Positions 24,826 to 34,406 of a stretch of DNA of 64,000 nucleotides are shown piece after piece (position 1 is the stretch's first letter; each line of letters begins with the position of its first letter). This DNA is from Luteimonas fraxinea (GTDB lineage: Bacteria > Pseudomonadota > Gammaproteobacteria > Xanthomonadales > Xanthomonadaceae), in NCBI RefSeq assembly GCF_021233355.1, contig NZ_CP089507.1:3101001-3165000 (forward strand), given 5' to 3'. Both the position numbers and the translations under genes were made by a program. Under the pieces are notes generated by a model. The model ran no database searches. It worked only from the letters and a program-made list of their open reading frames with translations, and had not been told where the DNA came from.

Positions 24826-26937
24826 TCACCAGATCACGACCTGCTGGTCACCGGTGCGGACCATCGGATCGCCGGGCTTGCACGAGAACGCGGCCGCGAA
24901 CGCGGGCAGGTTCGACGGCGCGCCGACTGCGCGGAAGTTCGCCGGGGCGTGCGAGTCGGTCTTCAGCCGCACGTCGAGTTCCTGCGGGGTGAAGTTGCGA
25001 CGCCACACGGTGGCCCAGTTGAGGAAGAAGCGCTGGTCGCGGCTCAGGCCGTCGGTCATCGGGTCCGGCGTGTCGCCGGCCGCCTTCTTCATCGCATCAA
25101 AGGCCGTCGCCAGACCGCCGAGATCGGCGATGTTCTCGCCCAGCGTGAGCTTGCCGTCGACGTGCTTGCCCGGCGCGGCTTCGTACGCGTTGAACTGCGA
25201 GGTCAGCAGATCGGTGCGGCCGGTGAAGCCGGTCGAGTCGGCCTTGGTCCACCAGTTCTCGAACTTGCCGGTCGGGCCGAAGCGGCTGCCCTGATCATCG
25301 TAGCCGTGGGTCATCTCGTGACCGATCACCGCGCCGATGCCGCCGTAGTTGATCTCGTCCGACGCGCTGGGATCGAAGAACGGCGGCTGCAGGATCGCAG
25401 CCGGGAACACGATCTCGTTCTGCAGCGGGTTGTAGTAGGCGTTGACCGTCTGCGGCGTCATGCCCCATTCGGTCTTGTCGACCGGCTGGCCGATCTTCGA
25501 CAGCATCCACTTGTAGTTGAACTCGGTCGCGGCGAGCACGTTGCCGATGTAGCTGTCGCGCGAGGTCGACAGGCCGTCCCATGCGCGCCACTTCTCGGGG
25601 TAACCGATCTTCGGCGTGAACGAGGCCCACTTCTCCATCGCCTTGGCCTTGGTCTCGTCGCTCATCCAGGCCAGGTTCTCGATGCGCACCTTCAGCGATT
25701 CGCTGAGGTTCTTGACCAGCGTTTCCATGCGCGCCTTGGACTCGGCCGGGAACGCGACCTGCACGTACAACTGGCCCAGCGTTTCGCCGGCCTGGTCATT
25801 GAGCGTGTCGAGCACGCGCTTGCCACGTTCCTTGAGTTCCTTCTGACCACGCAGCTTGTTGCCGTAGAAGTCGAAGTTCTCCTGCACGAAGGCATCGCCC
25901 AGATACGGCGCGGCGCCGTCGACGAGGTGATAGCGCAGATAGCTCTGCCAGTCGGCGACCGGCGTGTCGCCGAGCATCGCGCTGACTTCCTTGTGGAAGT
26001 CCGGGATCGCCAGCGAGAACTTCTCCGGCACGGCGACGCCCTGCGATTCGAAGAACGTGGTCCACGGGAAGTTCGGGGTCAGCGCATCGGCTTCCGCCGG
26101 GGTGACCGGGTTGTAGAACAGCTTCACGTCACGCGACATCTCGACGCTGGACTTGGACTTCGACGCCAGGCGCGTTTCGAACGCCAGCACCGACTTGGCC
26201 TGCGTCGCCGCATCGGCGGCCGGCACGCCGGACAGTTCGAGCATCTTCGCCACGTGGGCGACGTACTGCGCGCGCACCGGGGCCTTGTCGGCATCGGTGT
26301 AGTAGCTGGTGTCGGGCAGACCCAGGCCGCCCTGCATCGCGTAGGCGATGTTCATGGTTGGCACGTCGAAATCGGCCTCGGGGCCGAAGCCGAACAGACC
26401 GCCTTCGCCGCGCGCATAGGTCTGGCGCAGGTACTCGGCAACCGCCGGGCCATCGGCCAGCGCTTCGATCGACGCCAGGCGGTCCTTCAGCGGCTCGACG
26501 CCCTGGGCGTTGATCTTCGCCTCGTCCATGCCGGTGGCCCAGAAGTCGCCGACGATCTTCTCGATGCCGGTCGCGGCGGTATCGGCCGCCGACTGCTCGG
26601 CAAGCTGGCGCTGGATGGCGGTCGAACGCTCGTCGAGCATCTCGAACGCGCCCCACGAGGTGCGATCACCTGGGATCGCATTGGCCGCGAGCCACTTGCC
26701 GTTCGCGTAGGCGTCGAAATCGGTACAGGCGTTCTTGCTGGTGTCGAGATCGCCGATCTCGAAGCGGTTCACGCCGGGCAGCGTGCTCTCGTCGAGCGTC
26801 AGCTTTTTGGGTGCGGCGGCATCCGTCGCCGGCGCGGCGGCCGTGGCCGGCGGGGTGTCCTGGTCGCCCGAACAGGCGGACAGCGCCAGCACCACCGAAC
26901 AGGTCAGCAGCAGGCGCTTGGGAACGAAGGCAATCAC
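24826..26937 (-). CDS. M13-family metallopeptidase, lipoprotein (PepO/neprilysin-like)
   Basis: Zinc endopeptidase of the M13 family, expected to be anchored as a lipoprotein and to act on peptides in the periplasm. The 703-aa protein has a lipoprotein signal (LLLTCSVVLALSAC, lipobox LSAC, Cys22), then the complete active site: VNAYYNP, GHEMTHGYDD (H540, E541, H544) and ENIADLGG (E601). The C-terminal CxxW of animal neprilysins is replaced by VVIW. The GTG start at 26937 is chosen because GGAG lies seven bases upstream and the signal sequence begins there; the open frame further upstream is not protein-like. Confidence 0.95.
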   Translation of the reverse strand: MIAFVPKRLLLTCSVVLALSACSGDQDTPPATAAAPATDAAAPKKLTLDESTLPGVNRFEIGDLDTSKNACTDFDAYANGKWLAANAIPGDRTSWGAFEMLDERSTAIQRQLAEQSAADTAATGIEKIVGDFWATGMDEAKINAQGVEPLKDRLASIEALADGPAVAEYLRQTYARGEGGLFGFGPEADFDVPTMNIAYAMQGGLGLPDTSYYTDADKAPVRAQYVAHVAKMLELSGVPAADAATQAKSVLAFETRLASKSKSSVEMSRDVKLFYNPVTPAEADALTPNFPWTTFFESQGVAVPEKFSLAIPDFHKEVSAMLGDTPVADWQSYLRYHLVDGAAPYLGDAFVQENFDFYGNKLRGQKELKERGKRVLDTLNDQAGETLGQLYVQVAFPAESKARMETLVKNLSESLKVRIENLAWMSDETKAKAMEKWASFTPKIGYPEKWRAWDGLSTSRDSYIGNVLAATEFNYKWMLSKIGQPVDKTEWGMTPQTVNAYYNPLQNEIVFPAAILQPPFFDPSASDEINYGGIGAVIGHEMTHGYDDQGSRFGPTGKFENWWTKADSTGFTGRTDLLTSQFNAYEAAPGKHVDGKLTLGENIADLGGLATAFDAMKKAAGDTPDPMTDGLSRDQRFFLNWATVWRRNFTPQELDVRLKTDSHAPANFRAVGAPSNLPAFAAAFSCKPGDPMVRTGDQQVVIW

Positions 26938-27190
26938 GTGGAATCTCCGAAAGGAAGGACCGCCGGGCGACGCCCGGTGTGGGCGCACTCTACGCCTGCC
27001 CCGGAGGCGCCGGGGGTGTCGAAGGTCATGCGTGCGGGCGGGCCACCGGGGCGCGGGCGAGGTCGGGCCGTGCGCGGTTTTGCGGTTCGTGGCGATCCGC
27101 TTTTCAACGGCGGGTGACGTTCGACCCATGCGCGGCCGCGCGGGACAGGTGAGGATCGCGCCATCGTGCCGATGGCACAGGGAGACGCCC

Positions 27191-28102
27191 ATGCTCGCGA
27201 TCCGTGACCTGACCAAGACCTATGCCAATGGCGTGCGCGCCCTCGACGGCGTGACGCTCGACATCCCGCGCGGCATGTTCGGGTTGCTGGGTCCCAACGG
27301 CGCGGGCAAGTCCTCGCTGATGCGCACGCTGGCGACACTGCAATCGGCCGACGGCGGCAGCGTCACGCTCGATGGCAGCGACGGTCCGATCGACGTGCTG
27401 CGCGACAAGGATGCGGTGCGCCGCCAGCTGGGTTATCTGCCACAGGATTTCGGCGTGTATCCCAAGGTGAGCGCGCTGGATCTGCTCGAACACTTCGCCG
27501 TGCTCAAGGGCCTGACCGATCGCAAGCAACGGCGTGAGGTCGTCGACGGCCTGCTCGTGCAGGTGAACCTGTGGGATGCGCGCAAGCGCAAGCTCGGTAC
27601 GTTCTCCGGCGGCATGCGCCAGCGCTTCGGCATCGCCCAGGCGCTGCTCGGCAATCCGCGTCTGGTGATCGTCGACGAGCCCACCGCCGGTCTCGATCCA
27701 GAAGAGCGCAACCGGTTCCTCAATCTGCTGGCGGCGATCGGCGAAGACGTGGTGGTGATCCTGTCGACGCATATCGTCGAAGACGTCACCGATCTCTGCC
27801 CGACGATGGCGATCATGAACCGCGGTCAGGTGCTCCTGACCGGGCGCCCGAGCGATGCGATCGAAGCGCTGTCGCAGCAGGTCTGGCGCAAGCAGGTCAC
27901 CAAGGACACGCTCGCCGGTTACGAGGCTGCGCACACGGTGCTGTCGACGCGGCTGGTCGCCGGCCAGCCGGTGATCCACGTGCACAGTGCGGATCGTCCG
28001 GAGGACGGCTTCGTGCAGATCGATCCGGATCTCGAAGACGTGTACTTCCAGCGCCTGCGTCTGCAGGCGCGGCAGCAGGCCACGCCTGCGCCGGTCGTCT
28101 GA
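27191..28102 (+). CDS. ABC transporter ATP-binding protein
   Basis: The 303-aa ATPase carries Walker A LGPNGAGKSS (about 34-43), Q-loop LPQDFGVYP, signature FSGGMRQRFGIAQALLG, Walker B LVIVDEPTAGLDPEER and the switch histidine in STHIVED. The last 90 residues form an extension typical of ATPases paired with ABC-2 type permeases. GGAGACGCCC directly before the ATG is a good ribosome binding site. The permease-aminopeptidase fusion starts 12 bp downstream and is its evident partner. The transported substrate is unknown. Confidence 0.94.
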   Translation: MLAIRDLTKTYANGVRALDGVTLDIPRGMFGLLGPNGAGKSSLMRTLATLQSADGGSVTLDGSDGPIDVLRDKDAVRRQLGYLPQDFGVYPKVSALDLLEHFAVLKGLTDRKQRREVVDGLLVQVNLWDARKRKLGTFSGGMRQRFGIAQALLGNPRLVIVDEPTAGLDPEERNRFLNLLAAIGEDVVVILSTHIVEDVTDLCPTMAIMNRGQVLLTGRPSDAIEALSQQVWRKQVTKDTLAGYEAAHTVLSTRLVAGQPVIHVHSADRPEDGFVQIDPDLEDVYFQRLRLQARQQATPAPVV

Positions 28103-28114
28103 CCGGAGCACGCC

Positions 28115-31100
28115 ATGATTCTCGAATTCTTCCGTTTCGAGCTGCGCCAGCAGCTCCGTTCGCCGCTGCTCTGGTGTCTCGCGGTGCTGTTCGCGCTGCT
28201 CGGGTTCGGCGCCGCGTCGAGTGATGCGGTGCAGATCGGTGGCGCGATCGGCAACGTGCATCGCAATGCGCCGGTCGTCGTGGCGCAGTTGTTCGGCGCC
28301 TTCACCCTGTTGACGATGCTGATCGTGCCGATCTTCGTCAGCACCGCGCTGCTGCGCGATTTCGAGCAGGGCACCGCGGACCTGCTGTTCGCGGGGCCGG
28401 TACGCCGGCGCGACTATCTGCTCGGCCGCATCGGCGCGGCGCTGCTGGCGAGCCTGGCGGTCTTCGTCGTCATCGGTGTCGGCCTGTTCGTCGCGCAGTT
28501 CATGCCGTGGATCGATCCGGCGCGCCTCGGGCCAGTGTCGCTGCAGCCGTATCTGTGGTCGCTCGGCGTGCTCGTGCTGCCGAACCTGCTGTTCGTCACG
28601 GCGCTGCTCGCGGTTCTCGCGGTGACCACGCGTTCGATCCTCTGGGTCTACATCGGCGTGCTGGCGTTCTTCGTGGTTTACGGCGTCAGTGCGACGTTGA
28701 TCAAGGACATCGACAACATCTGGCTGGCGACGCTGGTCGAGCCGCTCGGCGTGCGCGCGTTGTCGCGCACGCTGCGGTACTGGTCGGCCGAGGAACGCAA
28801 TGCCGGCCTGCCCGCATTCGCCGAGTATCTGCTCGCCAATCGCGCGTTGTGGCTGGGCGTATCGCTGACGCTGTTCGCGGCGGCCTTCTCGCTCTTCCGG
28901 ACCGAGCGCAGCGGGACGGGGCGCGGACTGTTCAGGCGTCGACGCGTGACGGCTCCGGCCACCGTGGCATCGGTCGTGCCGTCGCGCGCACCGATCCGCG
29001 TCCAGCCTGTGTTCGGCGCGGCGACCGCCTGGACGCAGACCTGGCGACAGGTGCGGTTCGACACCGCAGGCGTGCTGCGCAGCGTGCCGTTCCTGGTGAT
29101 GCTGCTGTTCGGCATCCTCAACTTCGTGCCGTCGGCGCTGTTCCAGCAGTCGCTGTACGGCACGTCGGTGTATCCGGTGACGTCGCAGATGCTCGACGCG
29201 CTGCGCAGCAGCTACAGCTTCCTGCTGATGATCGTGGTGATGTTCTACGCCGGCGAACTGGTGTGGAAGGAACGCAGCGCGAAGCTCAACGAGGTGGTCG
29301 ATGCGATGCCGGTGGCCAATCGCATTCCGCTGCTGGCGAAGTTCCTGACCCTGCTGGTGGTGATCGCGCTGTTCCAGATGATCGGCATGGCGATGGCGAT
29401 GACGATCCAGCTGTTCAAGGGCAGCGTGCAGCTGGAGCCGCTGGTCTACGCGCAGGCGCTGGTGTTCGACTCGATTCCCTACGTGATCATGGGCGGGCTG
29501 GCGCTGGCGTTGCAGGTCTTCGCCAACAACAAGTTCATCGGCTACGGCCTGCTGGTGCTGGTGCTCGTCGCCCAGGCCGTGCTCGGCATGCTCGATTTCA
29601 CCCACAACCTCTACACGATCGGCGCGTGGCCGAACGCGCCGTATTCCGACATGAACGGCTACGGGCACTTCCTCGCCGGCCAGCTGGCATTCCAGGGCTA
29701 TTGGGGTCTGTTCGTCGCAGCGCTGTTGCTGCTCGCGGCGGCGTTGTGGGTGCGCGGCGTGGATGGTGGCTGGCGCCAGCGTCTGGCCGACATGCGTGCG
29801 CAGCTGCGGGGCGGCCTGGGCCTGGCATTCGCGGCTGCAGTGCTCGCGTTCGCGGCGGTTGGTGGTGTGCTGTTCTGGAACACCAACATCCGCAACGATT
29901 TCGTCTCGCCCGATGGCCAGCTCGATCTGCAGGCCCGCTACGAGCGCGACTACAAGCAGTACGAGTCGTTGCCGCAGCCGCGCATCATCGCGAGCCGCTC
30001 TGACATCGACCTGCGCCCCGAAACGCAATCGATGACCGGCACGCTGGTCTACACCGTGCGCAATCCGCATGCCGGGCCGATCACCGACGTGCACATCGGC
30101 ATGAGCGACGACCGTGCGCTGGTCGACGTGGATCTCGGTGGGCAGACGCTCGCCAAGCACGACGCGCCGCTGGGCTATCGCATCTACCGGCTCGCCACAC
30201 CGCTGGCGCCGGGCGAGACGCGCGAGTTCCGCTTCAGGGTCGACTTCCATCCGACCGGCATCACCAGCACCCAGGCGCAGACGCAGTTCGTCGAGAACGG
30301 CAGCTTCTTCAACAGCGGGATGTTTCCGCAGTTCGGCTACAGCGCGCGTGTCGAGATCAGCGACCGCAACGAACGGCGCAAGCGCGATCTCGGCGAACCG
30401 CGGCGTATGCCGAAACTGGAGGACGAAGCCGCCCGCGCGAACACCTATCTGACCGACGACGCCGACTGGATCGATTTCAGCACGACGATCTGCACTGCGC
30501 CCGACCAGATCGCGCTGGCGCCGGGCTACATCGAACGCGAGTTCGAGCGCGACGGGCGTCGCTGCTTCAGCTATGCGATGGATCGCCCGATGCTGCACTT
30601 CTACGCATTCCTCTCCGCGCGCTGGGAGGTCCGCAAGGGCATGTACAAGGACATCCCGATCGAGGTGTATTTCGACCCCAAGCATCCGTTCAATGTCGAC
30701 CGGATGATCGAGGCGACGCAGAAGTCGCTGGCCTACTACGAGGCCAACTTCACGCCGTACCAGCATCGCCAGTTGCGCATCATCGAGTTCCCGGGCTACG
30801 GCAGCTTCGCCCAGGCGTTCGCGAACACGGTGCCGTACTCGGAGTCGATCGGCTTCATCGCCGACCTGCGCGATGCCGACAAGCTCGACTACGTGTTCTA
30901 CGTCACCGCGCACGAGGTCGCACACCAGTGGTGGGCGCACCAGGTGATCGGCGCGAACGTGCAGGGCGCGACGATGCTGTCCGAATCCCTGTCGCAGTAC
31001 TCGGCGCTGATGGTGATGGAGCAGGAATACGGGCGACCGCGCATGCGCCAGTTCCTGAAGTACGAACTGGACCGCTACCTCGGCGGTCGCGGCGGTGAGC

Positions 31101-31696
31101 TGCTGGAGGAGCTGCCGCTCTACCGCGTGGAGAACCAGCAGTACATCCACTACCAGAAGGGTTCGCTGATGTTCTATCGCCTGCGCGAAGAGATGGGCGA
31201 GGCCGCGCTCAATCGCGCGCTCAAGCGGTTCCTCGAGGACAAGGCCTACCAGCAGCCGCCGTACGCCACGTCGCGCGAACTGCTGGACTACATCCGGGCC
31301 GAAGCGCGACCCGACCAGCAGACGCTGATCACCGATCTGTTCGAGACGATCAGCTTCTACGACAACCGGGTCGTGACGGCGACGACGACGCGTCGCGACG
31401 ATGGCCGCTACGACGTCACGCTCAACCTGCATGCGGCCAAGCGCTACGCCGATGGCACCGGTCGCGAGACAGCGGGCGTGCTCGACGACTGGATCGAGGT
31501 CGGCGTGTTCGCACGCGGGCCGTCGGGCAAGGAACGCGACGAGAAAGTGCTGTACCTGGAGCGCCACCACATCACGACCGCCGATCCGGTGATCACGGTG
31601 ACGGTTGACGAGGCGCCGTTCGAGGCCGGCTTCGATCCCTACAACAAGCTGATCGACCGGGTCTCGTCGGACAACCGGCGGCGGGTGACGCTGTAA
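28115..31696 (+). CDS. ABC-2 type permease fused to an M1-family aminopeptidase domain
   Basis: A 1193-aa fusion. Residues 1-260 and about 305-590 are two multi-helix ABC-2 permease units (for example LRDFEQGTADLLFAGPVRRR and the VWKERSAKLNEVVDAMPVANR turn). From about 610 it becomes a periplasmic peptidase module with the M1 zinc motif HEVAHQWW (about 932) and a downstream MLSESLSQY glutamate. Between HExxH and that glutamate I count 19 residues, not the 18 of classical M1 enzymes. Its ATPase is encoded 12 bp upstream. Such fusions could couple peptide cleavage to uptake or export, but no substrate is known to me. Confidence 0.9.
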   Translation: MILEFFRFELRQQLRSPLLWCLAVLFALLGFGAASSDAVQIGGAIGNVHRNAPVVVAQLFGAFTLLTMLIVPIFVSTALLRDFEQGTADLLFAGPVRRRDYLLGRIGAALLASLAVFVVIGVGLFVAQFMPWIDPARLGPVSLQPYLWSLGVLVLPNLLFVTALLAVLAVTTRSILWVYIGVLAFFVVYGVSATLIKDIDNIWLATLVEPLGVRALSRTLRYWSAEERNAGLPAFAEYLLANRALWLGVSLTLFAAAFSLFRTERSGTGRGLFRRRRVTAPATVASVVPSRAPIRVQPVFGAATAWTQTWRQVRFDTAGVLRSVPFLVMLLFGILNFVPSALFQQSLYGTSVYPVTSQMLDALRSSYSFLLMIVVMFYAGELVWKERSAKLNEVVDAMPVANRIPLLAKFLTLLVVIALFQMIGMAMAMTIQLFKGSVQLEPLVYAQALVFDSIPYVIMGGLALALQVFANNKFIGYGLLVLVLVAQAVLGMLDFTHNLYTIGAWPNAPYSDMNGYGHFLAGQLAFQGYWGLFVAALLLLAAALWVRGVDGGWRQRLADMRAQLRGGLGLAFAAAVLAFAAVGGVLFWNTNIRNDFVSPDGQLDLQARYERDYKQYESLPQPRIIASRSDIDLRPETQSMTGTLVYTVRNPHAGPITDVHIGMSDDRALVDVDLGGQTLAKHDAPLGYRIYRLATPLAPGETREFRFRVDFHPTGITSTQAQTQFVENGSFFNSGMFPQFGYSARVEISDRNERRKRDLGEPRRMPKLEDEAARANTYLTDDADWIDFSTTICTAPDQIALAPGYIEREFERDGRRCFSYAMDRPMLHFYAFLSARWEVRKGMYKDIPIEVYFDPKHPFNVDRMIEATQKSLAYYEANFTPYQHRQLRIIEFPGYGSFAQAFANTVPYSESIGFIADLRDADKLDYVFYVTAHEVAHQWWAHQVIGANVQGATMLSESLSQYSALMVMEQEYGRPRMRQFLKYELDRYLGGRGGELLEELPLYRVENQQYIHYQKGSLMFYRLREEMGEAALNRALKRFLEDKAYQQPPYATSRELLDYIRAEARPDQQTLITDLFETISFYDNRVVTATTTRRDDGRYDVTLNLHAAKRYADGTGRETAGVLDDWIEVGVFARGPSGKERDEKVLYLERHHITTADPVITVTVDEAPFEAGFDPYNKLIDRVSSDNRRRVTL

Positions 31697-31710
31697 CGGA
31701 ACCGGTTTTC

Positions 31711-31733
31711 GGGGCGATGTGGGTCATCGCCCC
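31711..31733. terminator. Hairpin between convergent M1-fusion and KefB/C genes
   Basis: GGGGCGATG (31711-31719) pairs with CATCGCCCC (31725-31733), loop TGGGT. There is no strong T tract on either side, so termination strength is uncertain. Confidence 0.4.
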
Positions 31734-31744
31734 GGACTCCGCGC

Positions 31745-33601
31745 TCAGGGCAATGGAGCGTCGGGTGCGGGCGCTGCCGCCGCGGCATCGTTGAGCCGCT
31801 TGCTCTCGCGGCGCGGACGCGTCAGCGGCGTCGGCTTCGGGCCCGGCGCATTCGTGTTCTTGATGATCAGCGGGATGCCGGCGCGGGTGTCGTTGCTGGC
31901 GGTCTCCAGCTCGAAGCGCTCGGCGTCGAGACGACGGACCTGGGTCGCGATCGCGGCGGCGTCTTCTTCGGACACATCGAGTTCGCGCAACACCGCAGCG
32001 CCGAAATGCACCGCCGACTCGAAGGTCTCGCGCACCTGCACGTCGACGCCGGCGTTGACCAGCTTGAGCGCGTGGGCGCGGTCGAATGCACGCACCATCA
32101 GCTTGGCCTGGGCGAATTCGTGCTGGGCGAGTTCGACGATGCGGTCGGCGGCCTCGCGGTCGTCGATGCAGATCGCGATCGCGCGCGCGGTGCGGGCGCC
32201 CGAGGCGTGCAGCACGTCGAGACGGGTGCCGTCGCCGTAGTAGACCTTGAAACCGAACTCGGCCGCGCTCTGGATCATCTCGATGTCGGTGTCGATGATC
32301 GTGACGTCGACATCGCGCGCCAGCAGCGACTGGCTCATGACCTGGCCGAAGCGGCCGAAGCCGATGATCAGCACGCTGCCGCTCTGGCCTTCGACATCTT
32401 CCACGTCATCCGGGCGCGCGGCCTTGGCCTTGACGATGAAGCGCTGGGTCATCAGCACGACCAGCGGTGTCAGCGCCATCGACAGCACGACGATCGCGGT
32501 GAAATTGGCATTGACCTCGGCATCGATCAGGCCGGTCGCGGCGGCGGTGGAGAACAGCACGAAGGCGAACTCGCCGCCCTGGGCCATCAGCACCGCGCGC
32601 TCCAGCGCTTCGGGATGCGAACTGCGGGTCACGCGCGCCACGATGTAGATGCACAGCGCCTTGGTCGCCATCGCAGCCAGCACGCCGCCGACGATCAGCG
32701 GCCAGTTCGCCGCGACCACCGTCAGGTTCAAGGCCATGCCGACGCCGAGGAAGAACAGGCCCAGCAGGATGCCGCGGAAGGGTTCGATGTCGGCTTCGAT
32801 CTGGTGGCGGAACGAGGATTCCGACAGCAGCACGCCGGCGAGGAACGCGCCCATCGCCATCGACAGGCCGCCGAGCTGCATCAGCAGCGCCGCGCCCAGC
32901 ACCACCAGCAGCGCGGCCGCGGTCATGACTTCGCGCGCCTTGGCTGCGGCGAGGATGCGGAACATCGGATTGAGCAGATAGATGCCGGCGACGATCAACG
33001 CGACCAGCGAGCCGATGCCGATCGCGATCGACATCCAGCGCGACGGCGCATCGACGGCGGCTTCAGGCGTCGGCGCGAGGAACGCGATCAGCGCCAGCAG
33101 CGGCACGATCAGCAGATCCTCGAACAGCAGCACCGAGACGATCTTCTGGCCGTGGGGCAGGGCGATCTCGCCGCGCTCGGACAGCAGCTGCATCACCACC
33201 GCGGTGGATGTCATCACAAAGCCGGACGCACCGACGAACGCGATCGGCCATGGAAACCCGAACGCGGCGCCGAGCAGGGTCAGCGCGGTGATGCTGAGGA
33301 TGATCTGCAGCGCGCCGAGGCCGAAGATCTGCCGGCGCAGGCTCCACAGATGCGAGGGCCGCATTTCCAGGCCGATGACGAACAGGAACATCACCACGCC
33401 GAGTTCGGCGACGTGGAGGATCGATTCGGGATCGGAGAACCAGCCGAAGCCGAACGGGCCGATCGCCAGACCCGCGGCCAGATAGCCGAGCACCGAGCCG
33501 AGCCGGAGCTTGCGGAACAGCGGCACCGCGACGACGGCAGCGCCGAGCAATGCGACCACCTGGATCAGCTGGCTGGTGGTTTCGTGGGCCTCGGTGGCCA
33601 T
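31745..33601 (-). CDS. Monovalent cation:proton antiporter, KefB/KefC type
   Basis: CPA2-family K+ efflux protein. The 618-aa sequence has an antiporter domain of about 12 helices (1-385; ELGVVMFLFVIGLEMRPSHLW, FEDLLIVPLLAL, AMGAFLAGVLLSES, AQGGEFAFVL) and a cytosolic TrkA-N/RCK domain starting at VLIIGFGRFGQVMSQSL (about 410) that binds nucleotide. The C-terminal tail (about 570-618) is basic then Pro/Ala-rich. In E. coli related proteins are gated by glutathione adducts; no KefF/KefG partner is seen next to it. ATG is preceded by GAGGAAG. A DoxX gene ends three bases upstream, so the two are co-transcribed. Confidence 0.92.
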   Translation of the reverse strand: MATEAHETTSQLIQVVALLGAAVVAVPLFRKLRLGSVLGYLAAGLAIGPFGFGWFSDPESILHVAELGVVMFLFVIGLEMRPSHLWSLRRQIFGLGALQIILSITALTLLGAAFGFPWPIAFVGASGFVMTSTAVVMQLLSERGEIALPHGQKIVSVLLFEDLLIVPLLALIAFLAPTPEAAVDAPSRWMSIAIGIGSLVALIVAGIYLLNPMFRILAAAKAREVMTAAALLVVLGAALLMQLGGLSMAMGAFLAGVLLSESSFRHQIEADIEPFRGILLGLFFLGVGMALNLTVVAANWPLIVGGVLAAMATKALCIYIVARVTRSSHPEALERAVLMAQGGEFAFVLFSTAAATGLIDAEVNANFTAIVVLSMALTPLVVLMTQRFIVKAKAARPDDVEDVEGQSGSVLIIGFGRFGQVMSQSLLARDVDVTIIDTDIEMIQSAAEFGFKVYYGDGTRLDVLHASGARTARAIAICIDDREAADRIVELAQHEFAQAKLMVRAFDRAHALKLVNAGVDVQVRETFESAVHFGAAVLRELDVSEEDAAAIATQVRRLDAERFELETASNDTRAGIPLIIKNTNAPGPKPTPLTRPRRESKRLNDAAAAAPAPDAPLP

Positions 33602-33604
33602 GGA

Positions 33605-33967
33605 TCACTTCCTCGGTGCGGTCGCGGCCAGCAGCAGGAAGCCGCCGGCCAACGCGATGTTCTTCATGAAATGCAGCAGCTGGCCGTCGAGCGCCGTGGC
33701 GCGCGCCGACCAGAAGGGATGCGACAGCAAGGCGTCCGCCACCAGCAGCGCCGCGGCCGCCAGCGCGACCCAGCGCAGGCGCCAGCCACCGAGCAGCAGC
33801 AGGCCCAGCAGCAGTTCGCCGACGCTGAGCACCAGCGCGGCGTTCGACAGCACCAAACCGTTGAGTGCGCCCCAGACCCGCCAGCCGCCGAGCACGATGA
33901 ACAGGCTGGCCATCAGGACGCGCGCAAGCAGCATCGGAGCAGACGGCGCGCTGGATCGGAAGGCCAT
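33605..33967 (-). CDS. DoxX family small membrane protein
   Basis: The 120-aa protein has four membrane helices (about 12-30, 45-63, 65-83, 100-116) and the family pattern LLARVLMASLFIVLGGWRV near the N-terminus and FMKNIALAGGFLLL near the end. DoxX-type proteins are associated with redox or membrane stress functions; a specific role is not predictable. ATG at 33967 has AGGATCC upstream. It is the first gene of a two-gene unit with the KefB/C antiporter. Confidence 0.85.
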   Translation of the reverse strand: MAFRSSAPSAPMLLARVLMASLFIVLGGWRVWGALNGLVLSNAALVLSVGELLLGLLLLGGWRLRWVALAAAALLVADALLSHPFWSARATALDGQLLHFMKNIALAGGFLLLAATAPRK

Positions 33968-34406
33968 GGGTGGATCCTGTCGAGGATGCGTGAAGGGTGA
34001 CACAGCGCCGGACGAGCGCCCAGCGGCGGTGTGGCACGCATCGTGTCGCGACCGGGCGCCTGAGCGCCGGCTGTCGCGGCGCATGGCCGGCCGCTGGAAT
34101 GGCAGGCTGAATTGGCGTAGACTCTGCCCCGTTCTGCAACACGGCTGCCCCTGTCCGACGCGATCCGCGCCGACAGATACGATCCTGGTACGCCTACCGC
34201 ATTGATCGATTCCTGATCCGCGCGGACTTATCCCGCACGTCTTTCGTCGCGCAGACCACGGCCCGGAGCATCCGGCAGCCGTTTCATCATTGCTCGCAGC
34301 GCGGTTCTGGATAGCTCCGAGCAAGACTTCCCAGCGTTTCCGTTCCGGTGTCGTGCGTCCGCACGATTCGCAGGCGGTGGCGTGCGGAAGCGCAAGGAGT
34401 TCCAAG
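33968..34406. other. Intergenic region between DoxX and rhlE (divergent), long possible rhlE leader
   Basis: No gene seen in these 439 bp. Short AT-richer patches (TTGGCGTAGACTCT near 34115; GATACGAT near 34178; TTGATCGATTCC near 34203) are candidate promoter parts, but none has two convincing boxes. If rhlE is read from here its leader would be about 200 nt, ending in the strong AAGGAG site. Long leaders are common for RNA helicase genes with cold or autoregulatory control. Confidence 0.4.

Noticed and set aside
22395..24992. Long plus-strand open frame opposite the first M13 gene
   Set aside because: Low-complexity shadow; the minus strand shows clear M13 homology, a signal peptide, and a terminator.
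27104..31570. A very long antisense open frame (over 1400 codons) opposite the ABC ATPase and permease-peptidase genes
   Set aside because: It is rich in Arg, His, Gln and Ala with no domain, and arises from GC-rich codon bias on the opposite strand of recognised genes.
32006..34000. Long plus-strand open frame opposite the KefB/C gene
   Set aside because: His, Gln and Asp-rich shadow composition without motifs; the antiporter and DoxX genes explain the region.
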